A DNA stretch of 64,000 bases from Entophlyctis helioformis (Eukaryota > Chytridiomycota > Chytridiomycetes > Chytridiales > Chytriomycetaceae): contig JAHLKH010000055.1 in assembly GCA_025526915.1 (NCBI GenBank), forward strand, positions 81,853 to 145,852, given 5' to 3'. Made by a program: the position numbers and the translations under genes. Position 1 is the first letter of the stretch. Each line of letters opens with the position of its first letter. The notes beneath the pieces are model-generated. The model was given only the letters and a program-made list of their open reading frames with translations, was not told where the DNA came from and ran no database searches. This document shows, in pieces, positions 55,436 through 64,000 of the stretch.

Positions 55436-56549
55436 TTTGCTGGATTTGCAGCGATGCCTGCTGCGATGCCTGCTGACTCGGCTGGACTTGCGGGAATGGC
55501 TGTGATGCCTGTTGGCCTGGCTGAGCCTGTTGCGGTGCCTGTCCCATCATGCCGCCATGCGAGAACGGCTGCGATGCCTGTTGGCCTGGCTGAGCCTGCT
55601 GCGGTGCCTGTCCCATCATGCCACCTTGCGGGAACTGTCCAGCCTGCTGAGACTGCTGAGACTGCTGAGACTGCTGAGACTGCTGAGACGGCTGCGACTG
55701 CTGGCCTCCCTGACGAGCCATCGCCGAGATCGATCGCTGGAACAGCTGCTGTGGCATCTGCACGTCGGACCCGTTGTGCACATGGTACAGCACCAGCTTG
55801 GCCAGCTTGTCGCTATTCGCCACGGCGGCCTGAAGCAGCGGCGCTGGCACCGCCGCAAACGCCGCGTCGGTAGGTGCGAAGATGGTGTACGACGCGTTGG
55901 GGTCGTCCAGCAAGGCGTCGAGCGACAGCATCTGGATGACGCGTCGAAAGATGCTGAAGTTGTCTGACGCGGTGCGGAAGAATGACGTGACGGACTGCTG
56001 CTGCTGCTGCTGGCCGCCTTGCTGCGGTGGAGGGTACTGCTGCGGTGGCTGCTGAGGGAACTGCTGCGGCGGCATCTGGGGGTACTGCTGAGGTGGCTGC
56101 TGCTGAGGGAGCTGCTGGGGAGGCTGCTGAGTGGGAGGTTGCTGAGGGAACTGCTGAGGAGGGTACTGCTGAGGAGGGATCTGCTGCGGCGGCATCTGCG
56201 GGTACTGCTGGGGAGGCTGTTGCTGCTGCTGCTGCTGCTGGGAAGGTGGCTGCTGCTGCTGCACAGTCGTCGGCACCTGCTGGCCAGGCACCTGCGGGAA
56301 CAGATCCGCACCTTGCTGGGTCTGACGGCGCCAGAGCAGAGCGCGTCGCGTCATGGACGCCTTGCCCGTCGGTGTGGCCGTTGGCGTCGACATGCCGCCC
56401 GTTGTTGTCGCTGTCGATGAGCCGCCGGTTGGAGTCGGCGTCGACGAGCCGCCTGCTGCGCCAGACGGCGTTGCCAGCGGTGTGCTGGCGGCGGCTGTCA
56501 GCGAGAAGCCAGACGCGAGGAGGGCAATGACGATCGTGGTGATGGGTGC
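55008..56549 (-). CDS. Secreted fasciclin (FAS1)-domain protein B with Gln-rich insertion
   Basis: 513 residues, one exon, intact. Signal peptide MAPITTIVIALLASGFSLTA; Ser/Thr/Pro-rich stalk; a dibasic RRALLWRR site that could be cleaved; PPQQYPQMPPQQ repeats. The FAS1 domain follows (FFRTASDNFSIFRRVIQML, then YTIFAPTDAAFAAVPAPLL, then KLAKLVLYHVHNGSDV). It is interrupted by about 150 residues of Gln-rich sequence with two QGGMMGQAPQQAQPGQQASQ-type repeats and a pure Gln run (about 55373-55432), then resumes with VRVDTLLSGFDIVLDF and VRVGNSVIVAVDHVLSPF. Such surface proteins mediate adhesion. The start at 56549 fits a TATA box about 95 bp upstream. Confidence 0.87.
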
Positions 56550-56642
56550 CATGGCTGGTTGACTGTGCTGTGCTGTGCTGTGCTGTGTTCGACCGACCAG
56601 ACGATCTGGATAGAGACGGATGCACGCACAGATGCCGCCGTC

Positions 56643-56649
56643 TTTTATA
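56643..56649 (-). promoter_or_regulatory. TATA box of FAS1 gene B
   Basis: TATAAAA on the minus strand, same position relative to the start codon as in gene A. Confidence 0.6.
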
Positions 56650-57009
56650 GCCAAGACAGGGATGGCAGCACAGTCAGCGCAGCGGGTGCAGCCTGAAAGC
56701 ATCCGTGCACAGCGACTGCTTGCTGGCCTGTGGTGGTGTCATGGGAATGTGACGATGTGGCGACAGACAGCCGTCATGCGCATGATGCCTGCGTGTGCGT
56801 CACTGTGCCGAGAGTGTGTGTGTGTCGTCATAGAAAGCCTGCGTGTCTGTCTGCGTGGCATAGCAGCCCACACATGCGATCAGCAGCCCGTCGCAGTCAG
56901 CCACGGGCAGCCGCAGCCAGCCACGGGCAGCATGCTTTGTGCACGCCGTGCGCTTGCTTTGCGCAACTCCCACAAGCAGATCGCAGCGACCCGATCGACG
57001 GCAGCGCAC

Positions 57010-57500
57010 ATGGCCACGGCAACAACACTCGACGAGTTGCGTCTGCTGGCAGACATGAGCAGCCGCGGCGCCTGCCCGCGCTGCTCGGGTGCGTCAGCCG
57101 CTCCGTGCCGCCCTCTTGCCCTCTTGCTCGCTCTGCGTATGCATGCACGCTGACACACACGCACACACACACACACACACACGCAGGCTTTGGCTTCATC
57201 CACACGTCCGTCGAGAAGCACGACCGGCCAGGCACGCTGCGCTGCAAACGCTGCATCGACTGCAAGGTGTGCGACGGCTCGGGCGTCACCATCGGCGTCG
57301 TGGGCTGCAAGCGCTGCAACGGTGCGTCTCGCCTGCATGCGTCTGTCTGCATCTGTGTTGGTGCACTCGACTCGCCTCGACTCGACTCGCTGACCACCGC
57401 CATCGCACTGTCCAGCTCGCGGCTTCATCCACTCTGCACGGGCTGCTCAGCCGCACACGCTGCCTGAACAGACAAAGTGCTTTGACTGCGAGGAATGCAA

Positions 57501-57548
<48 letters not shown>

Positions 57549-58584
57549 CTGTCTGTGTGGCATCCCAGCAGATGGCTCACTCGCCACCGTCGTGGACAGA
57601 CTGCAAAGGCGAGTGCGTGCTGGACCCAAAACGCCTGCAAGAGCTCAAGAAGCACCGCGATCACCAGCAGTCGACGCAGCCAGCATCCGGCCTCAGCAGC
57701 GGTGGCATCGGCAGCAGCGGCGGCGGCACGACGGTTGTGCAGATCACCAACCGCAACACGCTCTTCTCGCTGTCGCCCAACGTCCTCACACTGCCGCCCA
57801 TGGTCCCCGACCTCCCACACCTCTCCGACGCAAACGCACAAACACGGTGGTCCGTGCAGCCGGCGCTGATCCACCCGCACATGATGGGCGTGCTGGGCGT
57901 GCCCATCGACGAGACCATCTACGCGGCCATGCTCAGCGTCACGGCTGCCAGCGTGCCCGTTGGCGATGCCGCACATCCGTACAAACGCAAGACGCTCGTG
58001 TCGACGGATGAGACGGCCGGTCCGTGTCCGCGCTGCGATGGCGCTGGGTTCCGCCATGACAGCTCTGTCAAGCACGATCGCAAAAAGGGCGAAAAGTGCA
58101 AGAACTGCACTGCCTGCAAAGGTGCGGTTGTCGTGGTTGCCGTGGTTGTCGTGGTTGGTATCATGCGAGTGTTGGACTGACTGGATTGTGTGCACAGTGT
58201 GTAACGCGACAGGCAAAGTGGTTGGCAAGCGAGCGTGTCCCACCTGCGACAGTGAGTGTCCACGCCCATGCATCGGCTGTCCTGCTGTCTCTCCCCACTT
58301 CTTCTCTCTCTTGCAACTCGCACGCTTGGCTGACCATCAACACACGGCCATCCACAGCCAAGGGATTCGTGCACGGCTCCACCGAACGCGACCACGACGC
58401 CCCACAACACCTGCGCTGCTTCTTCTGCAAAGACTGTGCAACGTGTCGCGGGTCGGGTCTCATCAGCGTCTCAACGTCGTCAGCGTCGCCGTCACCGTCG
58501 CGACCCATGCTGCGCCGACCCGAAGACCGGCTTGCCAATGCGCGCGACTCGCTCATCCGGCCGCCCCTCGCTCCCCATCCGTGA
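57010..58584 (+). CDS. CxxCxGxG-type zinc-ribbon repeat protein, copy 2
   Basis: Duplicate of 49191-50779 with the same exons: 57010-57088, 57187-57321, 57416-about 57504, about 57569-58121, 58198-58251 and 58358-58584. Exons are almost identical (for example SVSTSSASPS against SISTLSASPS near the end); the introns differ in microsatellites. Intron 3 is a pure (GT)n run that begins at the splice donor itself, and intron 4 has GGTTGTC-type repeats absent from copy 1. Ends 34 bp from the stop of the convergent SH3 gene. Function unknown, as for copy 1. Confidence 0.75.
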
Positions 58585-58618
58585 CCGCAGGAATACAAAC
58601 CCCCAACACGTGTATTAT

Positions 58619-59218
58619 TTATTGGTCGTTCATATCGACAGGTGCCATGACATTGATATCCACATTGGCAACATTGGTGAGCATGCCGCCAGCCGGCGTC
58701 GACCGGCCCATGACATGCGTCTCAAACACCCGCAGCGACAGGTAGCCGACCTTGCCGTTGCGCTCATTGGTCGCGTAGATCCAGCCGTCGCGCCACGTGA
58801 CGGCGTTGAAGGTGATCATGTCGCCTGCGCGGAACGATAGCTCTTCCTTGCGCGCGGCCGTGTAGGCGAGCGCGGCGCGGTTGGAATCGCCCGTGGCGCC
58901 GAGACTCTCGGAACTCGAGTACGCTAGGGAGACGGCACTGCTACTACCGTTGTTACTGCCACCCCCACCCCCACCCCCACCGACGTTGCCGTTGCCGCCG
59001 ACCCGCGAGCCGCGTCTGCGTGCAGCCGTCTGCGGTAGGGTGGGCCGCTCTGGGAGATCAATAAACGGGCCGAGCTTGGGCAGCTGCTCTAGCTCCTTGA
59101 GTCGTGCCTTGTTGATGGCGTGCGGGCCGTACGGGTGATTGGCTGCGAGCGACGGCCGCTTGCCCTTTGGCTGCAGCTTCGCGGCTGGCACGGCGCCGGG
59201 GCTCTCGTCCAACGCTGT

Positions 59219-59252
<34 letters not shown>

Positions 59253-60335
59253 TTCCCTTGCACTGCAACGTCTTGCGTCGACGTTGGCAGAACGGCTGTA
59301 CGCGCCTTACCGTGTTCCGCCGAGACGCTGTTGCGGCGACGCACGAACGGGAAGCAACCGCCTGGCCTACACGTGCGTTTCGAGTAATGGAAGCGCGGCC
59401 CGTAGATGCACGAGAGGACCATGAGCACAATAAAGATGAGCGTGATGGCACCGACGACGCAGATGAAGATGAGGTTGGGCTTGGACAGCGAGTCAAACAC
59501 GGTGCGGGCAGCGGACGAGCTGTCGCCGTCCTTGTCGGGTGACGGCGTTGACGTGTTGGAGACGGGGACTTTGGGCACGCCCTGTGTCGATCCCAGCTGT
59601 GGCGATCGCGGCGTCGCGTCGACTGAGCTGGGCAGGTCGGGCGGAGCATCGGATGGCAACGCATTGGCCTGGGCGGCTGTGAGGACATGAATGATGGTGC
59701 GATCGATATCGCAGACGCCCGGGATGGCCAGTTTGCGCAGGATCTCGGCGGATGGCGCAGGAGGGACGCGTGGAACACCGCGTGCATCTGCCGACGGCGT
59801 GAGTTTGTTCAAGCTGGTGTTTGCGCAGCCCACGCACTCGAATGTCGAAAAGGACACAGACTCGAACGGGCCTGTGCAATCTGGCAGCACGTAGCGCAGA
59901 CTGACGATGCACAGCGCGTCCGGGTCAGTGGAGCCGCCACAAACGAGCTTGATGAGACGCGAGGCGGATATTCCCCTGTCGGTGCACACTGATGGTCAGC
60001 AGCTGTGGCCCGCAGAATACACAACAGGCTCAAACACGGGCGACGTACGAAGCCGGGCTGGCGTCTTTGGCACCAAGACACTGCGAGTTTCCGTTTCGGC
60101 GCCAAACGGCCGTGGTTGGCGACTGGAATGCGAGCGATGCTTCGCACGGGGCTGGCGAGGCGGGCGGGCCAGACAGACAGACGGCCAGCGAGTCGGGTCG
60201 CGCAAAGGGAACTGTCGCCAGAGTGCGAGCCGGACAGAGCCCGGCGGGCAGCGTGGGCTGGGCGTGTGTACCGTCGAGGGCATGCAAGGCGAGCAGAGCG
60301 AGCAGTAGCCATTGGCATGTAAGCGCCACTGCCAT
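58619..60335 (-). CDS. Single-pass membrane protein with C-terminal SH3 domain
   Basis: 555 residues from exons 60335-60038 and 59988-58619 (joined as VALCTDRG). N-terminal signal peptide (MAVALTCQWLLLALLALHAL), a Cys-containing extracellular part (CGGSTDPDALCIVSLRYVLP, FECVGCANTS), a membrane segment LIFICVVGAITLIFIVLMVL, basic KRTCRPGG and a long cytosolic region. Low-complexity parts: an Ala-Ser repeat (about 59220-59255) and polyGly (about 58966-58985). The SH3 domain is at the end: RAALAYTAARKEELSFRAGD, then DGWIYATNERNGKVGYLSLR. The usual Pro of the final SH3 motif is replaced. The layout resembles yeast Fus1/Sho1-like sensors of the cell surface. It starts 158 bp from the ankyrin gene on the other strand. 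Confidence 0.8.
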
Positions 60336-60493
60336 TGCCGGCGTCTGTGGCTCTGTTGAATGTTTCAGGAGAGGTGGCTTGCATGCGGCGCGCGACTGTT
60401 GGCCGTGTTTCGAAGTCACGTGTTGTGGTCTCGGTTTCGTTATTGTTTTCGAATTCAACCAGGTCGACGACAGTCGCGTAACTGCTGACGACG

Positions 60494-62684
60494 ATGAAGC
60501 CGTGGACGGCCAGGCTGCTTGCAGCCGTGTTGCAGCAGCACAAGCCGGAGCGAGCCTACCAAATGATACGCGCATTGGCGTGGTTCTACGACACGCTGTT
60601 TCCGCTCCTCGGCAATGCCTCGTTTGCGCTGTTTGGCGTCCAAGGACCCTTGCTCATCCTCGGCGACAGCGGCATCTCATTGCTCCACAGCGTGTCACTC
60701 GTTGAGAAGTGTATCGTTATCGGCCATACCCTCATTGACTATGACGAGGAACATAAGTCGCAGATATCCCAGCAGCCAGTCCGCACACCGGCGTTGGCCG
60801 CTGAGCAAGTCGGCCAGCCGCTGCCGAACCGCTGGGACAGGCTGCCCAGGGAGCTGCAGCTGCTCATCTTGCGATTCGCGGGCCCGCTCACTCGGTTCCT
60901 GTGCGGCGACGAGCCAACACTCGCCGAGACAAAGTCCGCCAATGGATTCTTTCATACACTCGTGTGGTGCGACGCATTCAAGCTCGAGTGGCAGGGCGAT
61001 CTGGCGCGGCTGCCTGAATACGCCAAAAACAGCTGTTATCGTTGCCACACTCCTCGTCTGCACCGGCGGCATGCTTACTATGCAAACGAAAACTGCTTGG
61101 AATACGTGCAGACTCGGTCCATGTACGAGCGACTCTGCTTGGTGGCACCTAATGACAATCAGCCGTCTCGGAACAAGGATCGAGACCGTTTGGCGAACGT
61201 TTACGGCGACGAGGCGGTTGTCAACAATCTCGACGATCAGCTGCAGCAAGGCGTCGAGGCGCTCCAGCTCAACCCCGAGGACGGCCCTGCGCCAGTCGAA
61301 AACCCCCGATGACGGTTCTGCGGCAGTCGACAACGATGAGCAGCAGCAAAACGAGCAGCAAGCGGAGAAGCCTCTGGGGCATACGTTTGGAGAGTATCGT
61401 TTGATCCATGTCCCGATGCGGAACTGCTGGCTCGACCTGCTGGACTTTGATATCTCCATCAACATGGCACGCGCAGCCATCGAGTACGGCTACACGGATC
61501 TCCTCCGGCATCTCATTCTCGAGCGCAAGACGGTCGATGTGCGGCGTTTGCGGCTCATCTACGGTTTTGTTGACGATCAGTACAGCGGCTATGAGCGCAA
61601 TGTCCTCGTGATGGACTATGCGGCGTATCGCGGCCATTTCGATGTGCTCAAGCTACTGCACGAGGCGGGCAGCGACGCGTGCTCAGACAATGCGATGGAC
61701 TGGGCGGCAATGGGTGGGCGACTGGACATCCTGGAGTGGCTATGGGGCAACACACAGTTGGACTGCACCGAGTGGGCGATAGTATGGGCGGCAGAGGGCG
61801 GGTTCCTGGACGTTGTCATCTGGCTGCACGGCAAGGGATACCAGGGGACTGAAGACGCAATGGATCGTGCTGCTGGTTGTGGACGAATGGCAGTGGTGCA
61901 GTGGCTGCACGAGTATGGATATGGATGCACGACCAAGGCGATGGACTGGGCCTTGCAGTATGCGCACTATGACATGGCCAAGTGGCTCCACGCCAATCGG
62001 CAAGAGGGATGCACGAGTTTGGGATGGAACAAGCTTGGCTACAAAATTTTCGATGGAATTGCAAAGGACCGATTTCAGCAAGAGAGCAGGGAGGGGCTGG
62101 AGATGCTCGAGTGGCTCCACAAGAACCGAGGCGAGGGATGCTCGACACGCGCGATGGACCTTGCTGCTCGTCTTGGCGACCTGCCACGAGTCAAGTGGTT
62201 GCACGAGCACGGATATGGATGTACAACGGACGCGATGGACGATGCAGTGTTGTGGGGACGACTGGATGTTGTTGTTTGGCTCCACGAGAACCGCACCGAA
62301 GGATGCACGACCAAGGCAATGGATCATGTGCTGGATCGTCTGTATGACCCAGAAGTAGTGGAGGTTGCCGAGTGGCTGCTTGTGCATCGCCAAGAGGGAT
62401 TCACGCGCAAGGCAATCGACCTTGTAATCAAATGCCGCAATGCCAAGGCGATCCGGTTTCTTCTCAAGAACTACCTCGACCAGTTGACAGTGCACGACAT
62501 TGCGCGTTTGACGGTCTCGTTTCTTGGCACGTTGATGAGTCTACCGGCTACGCATCGGCTCAAGATCCATATCAAGTGTCTGGAGGCAATGACGGACGCC
62601 TATGCATCCATTGCCGATCCATCTGCGCCGCCTCTTGACGAGACGGCCGCCAAGCTCCCTGATATTGACTTTGTGCCTTGGTGA
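60494..62684 (+). CDS. Ankyrin-repeat protein with F-box-like N-terminus, one frame break
   Basis: About 730 residues. The N-terminal part contains WDRLPRELQLLILRFAGPLTR, an F-box-like helix pair, and CYRCHTPRLHRRH. The C-terminal half (from about 61400) is an array of degenerate ankyrin repeats with the motif WLHENRTEGCTTKAMD: MDYAAYRGHFDVLKLLHE, MDWAAMGGRLDILEWLW, MDRAAGCGRMAVVQWLHE, MDLAARLGDLPRVKWLHE and others, seven to nine units. The frame changes once in a run of five C at about 61303; with four C it reads VENPDDGSAAVDNDEQQQ. Proteins like this are numerous in chytrid and some protist genomes. F-box plus ankyrin suggests a substrate adaptor for ubiquitin ligases, but that is inference. 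Confidence 0.78.
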
Positions 62685-62812
62685 TGCATGAATGAAAGGA
62701 TGCAGTGGGTTTCTCGTGTGGCCCTCAGACAGCCAACTGACAAGCGTCTCGAAAGTGAATGTCCATAAAAGCAGGGAGGTGGTGTATAATGCAATTGGAT
62801 TGAGGCAGTCGC

Positions 62813-63841
62813 TTAGAGCTTGTTGAACGAGGCAATGTCAACAGACTGGACGTAGTCCTCAAGGGCAGCGATTTGGTCAGAGAGATCGTCGGTGCCGACC
62901 TTGTCGTCCTCAACGACACAGGTGATCTGGAGCTTCTTGATGCCGTAACCAATGGCAACAAACTTGGAGCTGCCCCACACGAGGCCGTCCAGCTCAATGG
63001 CGCGGACACCGGCCTCGAGCTCGGTCATGTTGGTCTCGTCGTCCCAGGGCTTGACGTCGAGGATGATGAGCGACTTGGCAGCGGGCTTGGGCTCTGCAGA
63101 CGCGTCAGACAGCGGATGGATTCAGAGTGCAACAGGCAGGCGGTTGATCAGTCAGTCAGTAGAGAGTAGCAGAGTGCCGAGAGACAGCCAGCCAGCCAGG
63201 TAGCCAGACAGCCAGGCAAGGCGTGGAGTGGCGGCGACTGCGATCAGAATAAAGTTTAGGTAGCCGGTGGTTTGTCGTCATCGGCAAAAAGCCAGAGACA
63301 AATGCCGGGATCATCACATCTGCTTGGCCGCCAGTCCTCCCACATCGCATCCACAGACGGGCATTGGGCCTGGCTGGGCCAGAGTGCGGGCGACTCGACT
63401 TACTGGCAAGCTTCTTGGCGTTGTACTCGGCAAGACGCTCGGCCTTGATGCGCTCGGCCTCGGCATCCTCCTCCTCGTCGTCAGAGCCAAAGAGGTCAAT
63501 GTCGTCCTCGTCGGCAGCGGCGGGGGCAGCCTTGGCAGCGGCAGGGGCGGCGGCGGCGGCAGCGGGGCCGTAGGCGGAGGCAGCCTTCTTGGTGCCAGGG
63601 AAGCTGCAGACGAGGGGCAAGGGCAGGGCGATAGAGTTCAAGTGTCAGCAGCCGAGATCCGAGCGATCAGGACAGTAGCAGAGCAGAGGATAGCAGAGCA
63701 GGCGGAGTGCACACGTACGTCTTGACCTCGGCGCCAAACGAGGCAATGTGGTTGTACCAGCGGAGAGCGTGGGGGTAGGTGGCGGCGGGAGCCTTCTTCA
63801 CGGCCTCGAAGACGGCGACATCGGCCTGCGAGGGGACGAAG
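62813..63841 (-). CDS. EFB1: Translation elongation factor 1-beta (eEF1B), 5' end outside window
   Basis: Guanine-nucleotide exchange factor for eEF1A in cytosolic translation. Three exons seen: 63841-63719 ([21 protein letters not shown]-like N-terminal part), 63603-63404 ([13 protein letters not shown], Ala-rich hinge, then the acidic [20 protein letters not shown] box and [11 protein letters not shown]) and 63093-62813 ([56 protein letters not shown], ending [10 protein letters not shown]). The C-terminal exon is the catalytic exchange domain, complete. Splices at 63404/63093 and 63719/63603 keep frame. The first exon with the start codon must lie beyond 64000. Single-copy housekeeping gene. 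Confidence 0.95.
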
Positions 63842-64000
63842 CTGGATGGATGGACGGACGGATGCAGTCATCGGGAGCGAGTCACACGAGGGTCAGTGCA
63901 TGTCGAATGGCGAGAGAGGGAGAGAGACGGCGAGAGAGAGACAGCGAGAGACGGCGAGAGACAGCGAGAGAGACAGCGCTCAGAGATGCCTTGCGGCTTT
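63842..64000. other. Intron or leader of the eEF1B gene
   Basis: GAGAGAGAC-type simple repeats (63911-63982). No exon recognised; an acceptor CAG ends at 63842 on the minus strand. Confidence 0.6.

Larger units (their letters stand above)
56255..58584. repeat. Segmental duplication, right copy
   Basis: Partner of 48451-50779. The similarity stops at the CxxC stop codon on one side and in the Gln-rich codons of FAS1 on the other. Confidence 0.9.

Overview
This is eukaryotic nuclear DNA, most likely from a zoosporic (chytrid-like) fungus. Genes are compact and GC-rich. Most carry several short GT-AG introns of about 55-130 bp, with a few GC-AG introns. NMA111-type tandem HtrA protease and Ran1-like kinases are fungal. 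A radial-spoke protein (RSPH14-like), GABA-B-like class C receptors and a rhodopsin-like receptor point to a fungus that still makes flagellated zoospores. I cannot name the species.

Layout. 1-5.4 kb: the end of a non-ribosomal peptide synthetase (NRPS) gene, running off the left edge, is divergent from a 4-coumarate-CoA-ligase-like gene. 5.5-7.2 kb: sugar transporter. 8.5-11.1 kb: a rhodopsin-family GPCR with broken relatives on both sides. 11.2-17.9 kb: RSPH14-like, NMA111 and an AIG1/rolling-stone-like membrane protein. 18.3-19.5 kb: C2H2 zinc finger gene, a possible LINE scrap and tRNA-Phe(GAA). 19.9-25.5 kb: an 11-exon leucine-rich-repeat (LRR) gene. One of its introns holds a complete 2,671-bp LTR element with a 5-bp target duplication, whose single ORF fuses gag to the integrase C-terminus and a chromodomain. 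25.5-31.8 kb: RCC1 protein, a TBC-like protein and a Ran1-like kinase. 32.7-43 kb: two steroid-reductase-fold genes enclose a 3.66-kb tandem duplication carrying two class C GPCR genes. 44-47 kb: a second Ran1-like kinase. 47.4-58.6 kb: a duplicated pair (secreted fasciclin protein plus a divergent CxxC-repeat protein) flanks a four-copy array of small single-pass membrane proteins. 58.6-64 kb: a membrane SH3 protein, an ankyrin-repeat protein and eEF1B-beta, running off the right edge.

How it fits together. Housekeeping genes (NMA111, eEF1B, tRNA-Phe) are single copy. Surface and sensing genes (GPCRs, LRR, fasciclin, small TM proteins) are duplicated, tandem or decaying, as expected of a fast-changing host- or substrate-sensing repertoire. 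Many genes are head to head with very short gaps (38 bp for RSPH14/NMA111, 97 bp for LRR/RCC1, 58 bp for NRPS/4CL), so shared promoters are likely. At least ten otherwise good reading frames are broken by single-base changes, several in homopolymers. Many of these may be assembly errors, so breaks of one base are not taken here as proof of pseudogenes. Exon boundaries come from reading splice signals and frames by eye.
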